From DASSUW01 sp963835525 (lineage in GTDB: Bacteria > Actinomycetota > Thermoleophilia > Solirubrobacterales > Solirubrobacteraceae), in the NCBI GenBank assembly GCA_963835525.1, contig CAWIFM010000006.1:1-64000 (forward strand): DNA of 64,000 nucleotides, in the 5' to 3' direction. The notes beneath the pieces were generated by a model. The model was not told where the DNA came from and ran no database searches. It saw only the letters and a list, made by a program, of their open reading frames with translations. Shown one piece after another: positions 17,693 to 27,430 of this stretch. Numbering within the stretch: position 1 is the stretch's first letter; each line of letters begins with the position of its first letter. Both the position numbers and the translations under genes were made by a program.

Positions 17693-18321
17693 AGCACGGT
17701 CAGCCGCCGCGCAACGAGCCGCGGAGAGCCCTCGCAGCGAACGGCAGCGATGCGCAGCCGCGAACCCTTCGGGATCCGTGGCACTCCGTCGATCACCGGG
17801 CCGTTGACCAGCGTCCCCGCATCCGCCCGGACGACCACATCTCGACCATCGCGATCGACGAGCAGCTGACCGAAGTCGACATTGACGGCTTTGGCCCGGA
17901 ACGAGATCGGCGCGCACGCGCGTCCGGATATCAGGTCCGGCTTGGCGTCGCTGCCATAGACGGCGCGATGGAGCGGATGTCCGCGCACCGAGCCGAGCGC
18001 GTCGTTCGCGACGTAGATCTCCGCCCTGGACCGATCGATCTCGTCGGGTCCTTCCGGAAAGAGCGCCACGCTGGGCGGGACGCCTCGTCGCGTCTCAACG
18101 GTCTGTCTGGCACCCGAGCAGGCGTCCGAGACCTGGAGCGTCCCGGCGCGCGGTGGGAGGTCGCGCTCCAGCGTGAACGCTCCCTGCGTCAGCAGCGTGT
18201 CCTCGTACCGGATCGTCGGCGCGCAGTCGACCTCCTCGGCGGGGCGCTGGTCGCCGCACGAGGCGGCGACCAGAGCCAGCGGTAGACAAACGAAGGCGAC
18301 TCTCAGCAGTAGTCGGAGCAC
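17689..18321 (-). CDS. lipoprotein of unknown function
   Basis: 210 residues. MLRLLLRVAFVCLPLALVAASCG is a lipoprotein signal with lipobox VAASC. The mature part is mostly beta-strand-like with three further cysteines (EEVDCAPTIRYEDTLL, VSDACSGAR, RACAPISF). The pattern C-A-P-T-I-x-Y after the signal resembles small actinobacterial secreted lipoproteins, but no named family is certain. It starts 19 bases inside the upstream protease gene, so it belongs to the same leftward operon of exported proteins. Confidence 0.6.
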   Translation of the reverse strand: MLRLLLRVAFVCLPLALVAASCGDQRPAEEVDCAPTIRYEDTLLTQGAFTLERDLPPRAGTLQVSDACSGARQTVETRRGVPPSVALFPEGPDEIDRSRAEIYVANDALGSVRGHPLHRAVYGSDAKPDLISGRACAPISFRAKAVNVDFGQLLVDRDGRDVVVRADAGTLVNGPVIDGVPRIPKGSRLRIAAVRCEGSPRLVARRLTVL

Positions 18322-19061
18322 AGAGCCTGGACGTCCGACCTCCCGAGATAGCGTTTGTGCTGCTCGTCGCCGATGCTCGGGTACATCACCTGCGACTTGG
18401 CGGCCGTCGGATCGGACGAGCTGGCCTGGGAGCCAGGGATGGTATGGCCGATGCCGTAACTGTGTCCGAACTCGTGTAGAGCCACCGACATCAGGTCATA
18501 GCGCACGACGTCGTCGTCGATCGGAGGCCTGCGCGACCGTACCCACCAGTTCTTGTCCTCATTGAACGCGATGTCGGTCGCCACGGGCTCCGTCCCTGCG
18601 CCACCGGCAGGCTGCGTGTGCTCGCAGGCGATGATGCCCGCGCCCACGCAGTTCCTCGGGTCGAGCAGATAGGGATCGCCGTCCGAGTTCGTCGCCGGGC
18701 CGAGGAACTCGACGCTGCTCGAGTTGTCACCGAAGTTCGTCGCCGAGTTGCCATCCGGCCCGCCGTAGACGAACCGGACGCTGGTGCTGCCATGGCGGAT
18801 GCGGCACTTCGTCCGGACGCGCGCCCAGCCGCGCGCCCCCGCCATGATCCGTCGGCGGACCCGGTCGGCGTTGTACCGAGACGGGATCGTGTTCCTCAGG
18901 ATGTTGACGTGGACGTCCCCGTCGAACCAGACCCCCTGAGGTTGGCTGTGCCAATCTGTCCAGTCGCACAGGTCGGGCTGTTGGGCGTGCGCGGTCGTGC
19001 TCGCACCGCATCCGAGGGCGAGAGTCACGAGCGCGGTCATGAGGCGCAGTCGCATGGTCAT
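18303..19061 (-). CDS. secreted matrixin-like zinc metalloprotease
   Basis: 252 residues with a signal peptide (LMTALVTLALGCGASTTAHA, cut near 26). VALHEFGHSYGIGHT gives the full metzincin site HExxHxxGxxH (H196, H200, H206; catalytic E197), and QVMYPS with M226 is the Met-turn. The length is that of a bare catalytic domain. It should cleave proteins or peptides outside the cell. TAGGAG lies 8 bases before ATG 19061, which settles that start. The genes before and after encode an exported DNRLRE protein and a lipoprotein, which are possible partners or substrates. Confidence 0.85.
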   Translation of the reverse strand: MTMRLRLMTALVTLALGCGASTTAHAQQPDLCDWTDWHSQPQGVWFDGDVHVNILRNTIPSRYNADRVRRRIMAGARGWARVRTKCRIRHGSTSVRFVYGGPDGNSATNFGDNSSSVEFLGPATNSDGDPYLLDPRNCVGAGIIACEHTQPAGGAGTEPVATDIAFNEDKNWWVRSRRPPIDDDVVRYDLMSVALHEFGHSYGIGHTIPGSQASSSDPTAAKSQVMYPSIGDEQHKRYLGRSDVQALCSDYC

Positions 19062-19071
19062 GAGATCTCTC

Positions 19072-20484
19072 CTACGGGAGCAGTCGGGTCGGGTCGGGCA
19101 CGGCTCGTTCGATGGCCGCGCGATGGGATCGCCACTGGGCGACCCACTGCGGATCGCGCGGACTCGCGTACTCGGGCGTGGTCATGACGAACCCGGTCGG
19201 CGTGGCAAGCGTCCAGGCCAGCGGCAGCATCGCCTGAGCACCGTCCGGTACCGGCACGGAGCCGATCCACCATCCGATGATGAGCTGTCCAGACGGAGTG
19301 CAGCGCGTGAGCACGTACGATCCGTCCGCGAGGAACTCGGTCGTCTCGGGACCCCGACGCCCTGAGCTGTCGCGCCAGGAGCCGTGACGCACGCTCGTCG
19401 TCGTGAGATCCACTCCGCCCTTGGCCTGTGCCCGGGAGCTGAACGAGCAACCGAGCGCGAAGGTGGGTCCGAGCAGGCTTCCCGCCATGCCGCCGTCCGG
19501 GTCCGTGCCGACCGGCTCGCTGGGAACGAACGGCTCGCCCTGACCGTCGAAGTTCGCCGTCCAGGCGATCGTGGTGACATTGCCGGCCTCGTCGTAGGCC
19601 TTGACCTCGAGCAGGTGATCGCCGGAGAACGCCGTCGCGTCGAGAAGGTAGTCATCGACGTCGACGTCGCACGGTCCGTCGCACGGCAGGTCCGGCGTCG
19701 CCGTGAAGACCAGTGAGCCGTCGAGCCGGATCTCCGCGCGATCCACGCCGGACCCGGTGTCGTCGGCTGCGATGGACAGGTCGTGCAGATCCGGGAGCAG
19801 CTGCGTGGCACGATCCTCGTACAGCACGCCCTCGAGCTCGACGTCGGGCGGCGCGTCGTCGTAGACGATCTCGATGTACGGCGCTTGCGCTCCCGCGCCC
19901 CAGAACTCCACCACGGGGCTCGTCACTCCGTCGGGGGAGGCGACGAGGATCACGCCTTCGTTCCCCCTCGCCCCACCGTGCCATTCACGGACCAGTTGAG
20001 TCAGGTCCCAACTGCAGGTTCCTGAGCAGCTCCCGAGGTTCGTCGTGGACTCGGGTGCCTCGTCGAAGTCCCCGCCCAGGTTGTACCAGTCCGCTCGATC
20101 GGTGCGAATGGCCCAATCCGCGTGACCGTCCCAGTGCCCCTGCACCGCGTGAGCTCCGACCAGCATGCCCGGGGCGAGCGCGGTCCGCGGCGACCCCCGG
20201 AGCTTCGCCGAGACCACGAACTCGCCGGGTGGAACTCCGAGGCTGCCGAAGTCGAGCAGCGTCCGATGCTCGGCGCCGGCCGTGTCCCAGCCCACCGCGA
20301 GCGGCGTCGGACAGAAGCTCGCCCCGTTGTCGCTGATCCCGCACCCGCGATAGAGGTTGGCTCGCACGGTCGTATCGCCCCGAGCGGCCGGCGCGGGCAA
20401 GAGCCCGATCGCGCCGACGAGGCAGATGCCGAAAGCCACTCGGCTGCGCGCGCAGCCCCGATCCAACCGGCCTCCCGTCCGCAT
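19072..20484 (-). CDS. secreted DNRLRE-domain protein with Ig-like segment
   Basis: 470 residues. A long signal ends near PAPAARG. An N-terminal DNRLRE-type jelly-roll domain (about 35-215) has the typical end CSWDLTQLVREWHGGARGNE. A cadherin/Ig-like repeat follows, around VDRAEIRLDGSLVFTATPDL and HLLEVKAYDEAGNVTTIAW. The last 160 residues (from GGMAGSLLGPTFALGCS) match nothing I recognise. DNRLRE domains are found in cell-surface and carbohydrate-associated proteins. The gene heads the operon with the matrixin (10-base gap) and lipoprotein. Confidence 0.65.
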   Translation of the reverse strand: MRTGGRLDRGCARSRVAFGICLVGAIGLLPAPAARGDTTVRANLYRGCGISDNGASFCPTPLAVGWDTAGAEHRTLLDFGSLGVPPGEFVVSAKLRGSPRTALAPGMLVGAHAVQGHWDGHADWAIRTDRADWYNLGGDFDEAPESTTNLGSCSGTCSWDLTQLVREWHGGARGNEGVILVASPDGVTSPVVEFWGAGAQAPYIEIVYDDAPPDVELEGVLYEDRATQLLPDLHDLSIAADDTGSGVDRAEIRLDGSLVFTATPDLPCDGPCDVDVDDYLLDATAFSGDHLLEVKAYDEAGNVTTIAWTANFDGQGEPFVPSEPVGTDPDGGMAGSLLGPTFALGCSFSSRAQAKGGVDLTTTSVRHGSWRDSSGRRGPETTEFLADGSYVLTRCTPSGQLIIGWWIGSVPVPDGAQAMLPLAWTLATPTGFVMTTPEYASPRDPQWVAQWRSHRAAIERAVPDPTRLLP

Positions 20485-20521
20485 GACGCCCCCTACCTAG
20501 GACCGGCCTCGACCAGGATTG

Positions 20522-20562
20522 TCGAGTACTCGATTCGGTTCAGCTAAGTACCTCGCGCGAGG
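20522..20562. promoter_or_regulatory. two 12-base palindromes upstream of the DNRLRE operon
   Basis: TCGAGTACTCGA (20522-20533) and CCTCGCGCGAGG (20551-20562) are both perfectly self-complementary. They lie within 80 bases upstream of the leftward start at 20484. They occupy the only stretch that can hold this operon's promoter, so operator function is plausible but untested. Confidence 0.3.
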
Positions 20563-20580
20563 CAATGCCAAACCCGACGG

Positions 20581-20610
20581 GGCGCCGGCCCCGCGGACGG
20601 GGCCGGCGCC
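20581..20610 (-). terminator. 12-bp perfect hairpin after the M14 peptidase gene
   Basis: GGCGCCGGCCCC (20581-20592) and GGGGCCGGCGCC (20599-20610) pair perfectly around a six-base loop, starting 8 bases after the leftward peptidase stop (20618-20620). A GC-only stem with a weak T run (GGGTTTGG) fits terminators of high-GC actinobacteria. Confidence 0.7.
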
Positions 20611-20617
20611 GTGTCGA

Positions 20618-23242
20618 CTACTCGTTGTGCGCCCAGTACGCGGCCGTGGCCACCATCGGCCACTCGCGCTCCGGATCGGCGCGGTACAGCGGGTTGTTCG
20701 CGAAGACGACCATCCGCGAGGTGGCGTTCGCGCCGTGGGCGATGATCGGCATGCCCGGGGCCGTCCCGTACAGATCCGCCGGCCACATGCCGGCGGCGAA
20801 GAAGCCGGACGACGGCAGCCTGGCGTCCACGGCCCAGTCCGCCGGCACGGCGGTCAGCCACGTCGGCGGGTCGACGATCGCGGTGTCGCGCGCGGGCATG
20901 GCGCCGGTGATGACGCTGTTCGCGCCACCGGTGTTGTCCCAGTACACGATGCCGCTGCGGCCGTTGCCGCCGGCGTTGCCCTGCGTCAGGCCGGTCACCT
21001 GGCCGGCGCCCGTCAGGAACGTCGCGCCGCCGGACTGGCCGCCGATGTAGTCGCCGCCGGCCGCGAAGAACTCCGGGATCCGCTGGCGCGCGACGACGTT
21101 GATCGGCTGCCCCTGGTTGTTCGTCGCCGCCGGGAAGCCGGTCGTGTTGAACAGCACGTCATACGCCAGCAGCGGGTTGGTCGCCGCGTTGTTGAGCTGC
21201 GACAGGCTCGTCGTCGCGACGTCGAAGCCCAGCTCGCGCAGCACCCAGACGCTCTGGTCGACGCGCGGGTTCTCCAACGTGCTGCCGGCCGGCGGGTCGC
21301 CGAACGTGCTCATCACGACGATCCGCGGCACGCGGTCGATCGGCTTCAGGCTCGGGAGCGAGTTGGAGCTCAGCTTGCCGAAGTCGAGCCCGAACTCGCG
21401 CGCCGCGTCCTCGATCGCGCGCTTGGTGCGACGGTCGGTGCCGAACACCGCGGTGCCGGCCGGGCCGCCGCTGAACGCCGCGGTCGCGAGCGAGGCGTCG
21501 GCGCCGTCGCCGACGAGCTCGTTGAGCGCCCGGACCGCCGTCGGTGAGTCGATCTGCAGCGTGTAGCCCGAGAGCTTGCCGCTCGGCACCGAGCCCTTGA
21601 GCTTGTTCGGCCGGTGAATCCGGTCGACCCGCGGCGAGAACCGCGCGTCGTCCGGGATCGTCACGGTGTCGGCGCCCCACAGGTAGCCATGGCTCCAGGC
21701 CGCCGGCGGTGCGTAGAGGCGCTGGATGCGGTCCGAGATGTCGACCCCCAGGCTGAGCGCCGTGTCGGCCAGTCCGCGCCGCGGCTGGTCCATGAACACG
21801 ATGTACGAGCCCTCCTCGAACGTCTGCGAGCCGACGCGATAGTCGCGCTCGAGCTCATAGACCTCGACCTCGTTGAACAGCGCCCACTCGACGAGGCGGT
21901 TGGCCTCGGCGTCGCTGCGCTGGCCCTTGCCGACCGGGACCACGTAGGCCTGCGGGTAGTCGAGCATCCAGTTGTGGAACTGGGGCTTGAACGGGTCGTC
22001 GCAGCACTCAGGGCGCGGGGCGTCGACGTCACCGCGGCGGTAGACCTCGAGCATGTCGCCGAGCATCTCGGCGCGGTTCGCCGCCACGAACTCAAAGGTC
22101 GACTCGGTGACCACCTGGTGGCTGTTGCGCGCTCCTACGCGGCCGCCGCACGCGCGCCACCAGGCGTTGGCCGGGCGGTTCACCTGGTTGCAGGTCTCGA
22201 CCGTGGAGGAGTCGAGGCCGACGTGCTGGTGGTACATCGGCGCGTAGAACGGGCCCCAGTCGTCCCAGCCCTCGGCCACGTCGGGACCCGGCGTAGGCGC
22301 AGGCTCGGGACCGGGCGGGTCGTCGCACGAGCGGTCGTTGTTCGGCGTCGACTCCGGGCACCAGTCGTTGATCGGCCGCTGGACGTCCTGCCCGGCGGCG
22401 TCCATCGCGGCCTCGTTGTAGTCGATCCGCGACTGGTTCCACTTCAGCCACATGTCGTACTCGATGCTCGGGTTGTGCGGCTTGGTGGTGGCCTCGATCA
22501 GCGTCGGCGTCGTGTACCCGTGCAGGTCGAGCATCTCGGGCGCCAGCCAGCGCTGCATCCACCGGATCGAGTGGAGCACCTCGGGCTGCGACTGCGTGAG
22601 GTAGTCGCGATTGAGGTCGAAGCCGTTGGCGTTCTGGCGCACGCCGTAGACGCGGCCGTCCGGGTTCTGGATGACGTTGAAGACGAGGATCGCGTTGCTG
22701 AGGACCTCGTCGACCTTCGGGTCCTCACCGTACGGCGTCGTGGCGTACTTCTCGATGACCTCCATGTTCGAGTCGACGCCCTCGAACTCGTCGCCGTGGA
22801 TGCTGCCCTGGACGAGGATCGGGACCTTCACGTCATCGCCCATGCGGCGCAGCAGCTTCTGGGCCAGGATCGGGCTGTCGAGCGCGATCGAGCGGACCCC
22901 GAGCCAGTTCAGATAGGCCTTCTTCTCGTCGCGCGTGCGAAGCCGGTTGATGACGACGCCGTACATGGTGCGGCCCTCGGACGACTCGCCGATCTTCTGA
23001 ACCGTCATGCGCCCGCGGCTGCGGTTGCGGATGTCGGCCAGCGTGCAGCCGATGGCGTAGTGCGGGATGTGCGGGAAGCTCCCCGCCGGGTCGGCCGGAT
23101 CGGTGCCGTCGGCCAGAACGTCGGACGAGAAATCGGGCTCCGCCGTGCCGCACCATGGCGGTTCGGCGGCCGGCGCGCTCGCAGGCAGCAACGCGAACGC
23201 GAGAACGAGCACCAGCAGAGACCGGCGGAACGTCCGTGCCAT
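20618..23242 (-). CDS. secreted M14-family zinc carboxypeptidase-like protein
   Basis: About 874 residues from ATG 23242, chosen because GAGGGGGA lies 6-8 bases upstream; in-frame ATGs at 23257 and 23275 are alternatives. The signal peptide is RRSLLVLVLAFALLPASAPA. The M14 domain has the zinc ligands in VQGSIHGDEFEG (H149 and E152 from this start) and MLDLHGYTTP (H241), with NPDGRVYGVRQNANGFDLNR between, a hallmark of the carboxypeptidase A fold. The 450-residue C-terminal part resembles the long extension seen in actinobacterial M14 proteins. It has its own promoter candidate and a terminator, so it is a single-gene unit. Confidence 0.83.
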   Translation of the reverse strand: MARTFRRSLLVLVLAFALLPASAPAAEPPWCGTAEPDFSSDVLADGTDPADPAGSFPHIPHYAIGCTLADIRNRSRGRMTVQKIGESSEGRTMYGVVINRLRTRDEKKAYLNWLGVRSIALDSPILAQKLLRRMGDDVKVPILVQGSIHGDEFEGVDSNMEVIEKYATTPYGEDPKVDEVLSNAILVFNVIQNPDGRVYGVRQNANGFDLNRDYLTQSQPEVLHSIRWMQRWLAPEMLDLHGYTTPTLIEATTKPHNPSIEYDMWLKWNQSRIDYNEAAMDAAGQDVQRPINDWCPESTPNNDRSCDDPPGPEPAPTPGPDVAEGWDDWGPFYAPMYHQHVGLDSSTVETCNQVNRPANAWWRACGGRVGARNSHQVVTESTFEFVAANRAEMLGDMLEVYRRGDVDAPRPECCDDPFKPQFHNWMLDYPQAYVVPVGKGQRSDAEANRLVEWALFNEVEVYELERDYRVGSQTFEEGSYIVFMDQPRRGLADTALSLGVDISDRIQRLYAPPAAWSHGYLWGADTVTIPDDARFSPRVDRIHRPNKLKGSVPSGKLSGYTLQIDSPTAVRALNELVGDGADASLATAAFSGGPAGTAVFGTDRRTKRAIEDAAREFGLDFGKLSSNSLPSLKPIDRVPRIVVMSTFGDPPAGSTLENPRVDQSVWVLRELGFDVATTSLSQLNNAATNPLLAYDVLFNTTGFPAATNNQGQPINVVARQRIPEFFAAGGDYIGGQSGGATFLTGAGQVTGLTQGNAGGNGRSGIVYWDNTGGANSVITGAMPARDTAIVDPPTWLTAVPADWAVDARLPSSGFFAAGMWPADLYGTAPGMPIIAHGANATSRMVVFANNPLYRADPEREWPMVATAAYWAHNE

Positions 23243-23266
23243 GAGTTTCCCCCTCATCGACCCTTT

Positions 23267-23304
23267 GGCGCCCATTCCTACTGGGCGCCGCGAGGGCCTG
23301 TCAA
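23267..23304 (-). promoter_or_regulatory. promoter candidate of the M14 gene with its -10 inside a palindrome
   Basis: On the minus strand TTGACA (23304-23299), 18 bases, then TAGGAA (23280-23275). GGCGCCCA (23267-23274) and TGGGCGCC (23282-23289) form a perfect 8-base inverted repeat whose 7-base spacer contains the -10. The hairpin also lies 17 bases after the decarboxylase stop, so it may be that gene's terminator. Confidence 0.45.
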
Positions 23305-23305
23305 C

Positions 23306-24670
<1,365 letters not shown>

Positions 24671-24683
24671 AGGTCAATCGGCG

Positions 24684-26642
24684 GTGACCGGGTTGAACGA
24701 CATCGGCGGGAATCGACTCACGCTCCTCGCGCGTGCCGGCGAGCTGCTGTCCTCACCCGGGGCCGGCGAGCAGACGCTCGAGCGCCTCGCGTCCCTGCTC
24801 GTCACCGGCTTCGCCGACTGGTGCGCCATCGACGTGCTGCGCGAGGACGGCTCGATCGCGCGCGCCGCCACCGCGCCGCACGACGGTCCGCCGTTGCGCC
24901 CCGACCGGCCGCACGGCCCGGCCGTGGTGATGCGGACCGGCGAGCCGGAGCTGCTGCGCGCCGGCGGCGAGCTCGTGCCCGGCGCCACCTCGTACCTGTG
25001 CGTCCCGCTGATGTCGCGCGAGCGTCCCTGGGGCGCGATCACGCTGACGACCGAGAACGGCCGCACCTTCGGCCGCACCGACCTGGACCTCGCCGCCGAG
25101 CTCGCGCGGCGCGCGGCGACGACGGTCGAGACCGCCCGGCTGCTCGACTCGCTGGCCAACTCGGAGGAGCGCTACCGCCTCCTGTTCGAGGCCAACCCGC
25201 TGCCGATGTGGGTCTACGACGCCAAGACCCTTCGCTTCCTGGCGGTCAACGAGGCGGCCGTGCGCCACTACGGCTACACGGGCCAGGAGTTCCTGGCCAT
25301 GACGATCACAGACATCCGGCCGCGCGAGGACATCGACAAGCTGCTCGGCAACCTCCAGTCGAGCGGCGGCCCGGGCTCGCCCGTGCCGGGGACGTGGCGC
25401 CACCGCAAGAAGGACGGCACGCTGATCGACGTCGAGATCACGGCCGGCAAGGTGATGTTCGAGGGCCGGCAGGCCGCGCTGGTGCTCTCCCATGACGTGA
25501 CCGAGCGGCTGCGGCTCGAGGAGCGGCTCGGCCAGGCGGAGAAGATGGAGGCGATCGGCCGGCTCGCCGGCGGCGTCGCGCACGACTTCAACAACCTGCT
25601 GACCGTGATCTCGGGCTACACGGAGATCCTGCTCGCCAAGGCCGACGCGCCGGGCCGCGAGCAGCTCGGCGAGATCGCCCACGCGGCCGAGCAGGCGGCC
25701 GGCCTCACGCGCCAGCTGCTCGCCTTCAGCCGCCGCCAGGTGCTGCACCCGCGCGTGCTCGACCTCAACGAGATCGTGGCCGGGATGGAGCCGATGGTGC
25801 GGCGGATCATCGGCGACGACGTCAGCGTCGGCGTGCGTGTCGTGCCCGGCCTGGCGCCGGTCGAGGCCGACCAGGCGCAGCTGGAGCGGGTGATCCTCAA
25901 CCTCGCGGCCAACGCGCGCGACGCGATGCCCGACGGCGGGCGGCTCACGATCGAGACCCAGAACGTCGAACTCGACGAGGACTACGTCGCCTCGCGCGGC
26001 GAGGGGACGGCGGGGCCGAACGTGCTGCTGGCGGTCAGCGACACCGGGAGCGGCATGTCCGACGAGGTCCAGCGCCACCTGTTCGAGCCGTTCTTCACCA
26101 CCAAGAGCCCGGGCGCCGGCACCGGCCTCGGGCTGTCCACCGTGTTCGGCGTGGTCAAGCAGAGCGGCGGCAGCATCTACGTCTACAGCGAGGAAGGCCG
26201 CGGGACCACGTTCAAGATCTACCTGCCGGCCGCGGCCGGCCAGATCGAGGCGAACGCGGCGGCCGACGGCGCCGCCGAGCGCGGCACCGAGACGATCATG
26301 GTCGTCGAGGACGACGAGAGCGTCCGCGACCTCGTGCGCATCATGCTCGAGACCAAGGGCTACAACGTGCTCGCCGTGGCCGGGGCCGCGGAGGCCGAGC
26401 GGCTCTGCACCGACGAGGTCGACCTGCTGCTCACCGACGTCGTCATGCCGGAGGTCAACGGCCGCGCGCTGGCGGAGCGGCTGTCGCTCACCTCACCGGC
26501 GATGCGCATCCTCTTCATGTCCGGCTACTCGGACGAGGCTGTCTACCGGCACGGCGAGATCAGCCCGAACGCCGCGTTCATCGAGAAGCCGTTCACGGAC
26601 CGCACGCTCGCGCGCAAGGTCCGCGAAGTGCTCGACGGCTAG
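24684..26642 (+). CDS. hybrid sensor histidine kinase (GAF-PAS-HisKA-HATPase-REC)
   Basis: 652 residues from a GTG. GAF domain about 10-150 (LRAGGELVPGATSYLCVPLM). PAS domain about 158-280 (LLFEANPLPMWVYDAKTLRF). HisKA has H300 in IGRLAGGVAHDFNNLLTVIS. HATPase domain about 390-515 (NLAANARDAMPDGGRL, LFEPFFTTK, GTGLGLSTVFGVV). C-terminal receiver domain about 535-650 has phospho-acceptor D585 in LLLTDVVMPEVNG. No membrane helix, so it senses a cytoplasmic or diffusible signal. No partner output protein adjoins. The stop TAG shares a CTAG with the convergent small gene. Confidence 0.9.
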   Translation: MTGLNDIGGNRLTLLARAGELLSSPGAGEQTLERLASLLVTGFADWCAIDVLREDGSIARAATAPHDGPPLRPDRPHGPAVVMRTGEPELLRAGGELVPGATSYLCVPLMSRERPWGAITLTTENGRTFGRTDLDLAAELARRAATTVETARLLDSLANSEERYRLLFEANPLPMWVYDAKTLRFLAVNEAAVRHYGYTGQEFLAMTITDIRPREDIDKLLGNLQSSGGPGSPVPGTWRHRKKDGTLIDVEITAGKVMFEGRQAALVLSHDVTERLRLEERLGQAEKMEAIGRLAGGVAHDFNNLLTVISGYTEILLAKADAPGREQLGEIAHAAEQAAGLTRQLLAFSRRQVLHPRVLDLNEIVAGMEPMVRRIIGDDVSVGVRVVPGLAPVEADQAQLERVILNLAANARDAMPDGGRLTIETQNVELDEDYVASRGEGTAGPNVLLAVSDTGSGMSDEVQRHLFEPFFTTKSPGAGTGLGLSTVFGVVKQSGGSIYVYSEEGRGTTFKIYLPAAAGQIEANAAADGAAERGTETIMVVEDDESVRDLVRIMLETKGYNVLAVAGAAEAERLCTDEVDLLLTDVVMPEVNGRALAERLSLTSPAMRILFMSGYSDEAVYRHGEISPNAAFIEKPFTDRTLARKVREVLDG

Positions 26643-26899
26643 ACGACGCCGCGGACTTCGAGGCGGCGCTGCGGCTCGGCGTTGATCTCGATGCCGTGCC
26701 AGGCGGCGTAGGCGTACGGGTGATGGAAGACGTCGTAGGGACGCTCGCCCTCGCGAAGCTCGATCGAGAAGCGGTCGCCCGTCTTGTCGTCGGCCACGGC
26801 CACGATCACCTGGTTGTCGTGCTCGCGCCAGAGCAGCCAGACGTCGATGCGGTCGTTGGTGCGGTGGTCGAGTTCGCGGAGGGTGTCGTTGTCGTTCAT
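26639..26899 (-). CDS. small conserved-looking hypothetical protein
   Basis: 86 residues from ATG 26899 (an upstream in-frame ATG at 26938 would add 13 residues). It is acidic and strand-rich: RIDVWLLWREHDNQVIVAVA, then DDKTGDRFSIELREGERPYD and VFHHPYAYAAWHGIEI. No Cys, no helix of membrane length. I do not recognise a family. The coding potential is supported by its compact composition and by sharing the CTAG stop with the kinase gene. Confidence 0.6.
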   Translation of the reverse strand: MNDNDTLRELDHRTNDRIDVWLLWREHDNQVIVAVADDKTGDRFSIELREGERPYDVFHHPYAYAAWHGIEINAEPQRRLEVRGVV

Positions 26900-26940
26900 G
26901 GCTCGGACAAGTTCCCATCTCCGCGGTGTCCGTCCCATGT

Positions 26941-26971
26941 AGCCAGCCGGTGAGGCCGGCAGCGGCTGGCT
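26941..26971 (-). terminator. hairpin after the MFS-NUDIX operon
   Basis: AGCCAGCCG (26941-26949) and CGGCTGGCT (26963-26971) are perfect 9-base arms with an inner GCCGG/CCGGC pair, beginning 4 bases after the NUDIX stop on the minus strand. No T run. Likely GC-type terminator. Confidence 0.6.
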
Positions 26972-26974
26972 GGC

Positions 26975-27430
26975 CTATCGAGGTGGGGGGAGCCGTACCA
27001 GCAGCTCGGCCTGCGCGGGATTGAGCTTCTCGCCGGCCGTCTCGAGGTCGAACCAGCCGGCGCGGTCGACCTCGGGGAACTCGCGCGTCCTGCCCGAGCG
27101 CGGCGGCCACTCCATCGTGAAGGAGTTGCTGGTGATGTCGTCGGCGTCGAGGTCGCCCTCGGCGGCGAACGCGGTGATGTGCTTGCCGCTCTTGAGCTTC
27201 ACCGTGCCGAGCTCGGTCAGCTCGGCGCCGGCGGGCAGCGGCGTGCCCAGCTCCTCCTCGAACTCGCGCAGCGCGCACGCCCGCGGGTCATCGTCCTCGT
27301 ACTCGCCCTTCGGGATCGACCACGCGCCGGCGTCCTTCTTCGCCCAGAACGGCCCGCCCGGATGGACGAGCAGCACCTCGCGCACGCCGTCGCGCTCGCG
27401 GTGCAGGAGGATCCCGGCGCTGCGTTTCAG
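26975..27430 (-). CDS. NUDIX hydrolase
   Basis: About 151 residues. The sequence opens KRSAGILLHRERDGVREVLL. WSIPKGEYEDDDPRACALRE followed by FEEELG is the Nudix box (one position Asp instead of Glu at the first acidic site), then LGTVKLKSGKHITAFAAEGD. It would hydrolyse a nucleoside diphosphate derivative; the substrate is not predictable. No ATG, GTG or TTG is available: the frame starts with a CTG at 27430 that overlaps the MFS stop as CTGA, so CTG initiation with translational coupling is likely. Confidence 0.75.
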   Translation of the reverse strand: MKRSAGILLHRERDGVREVLLVHPGGPFWAKKDAGAWSIPKGEYEDDDPRACALREFEEELGTPLPAGAELTELGTVKLKSGKHITAFAAEGDLDADDITSNSFTMEWPPRSGRTREFPEVDRAGWFDLETAGEKLNPAQAELLVRLPPPR

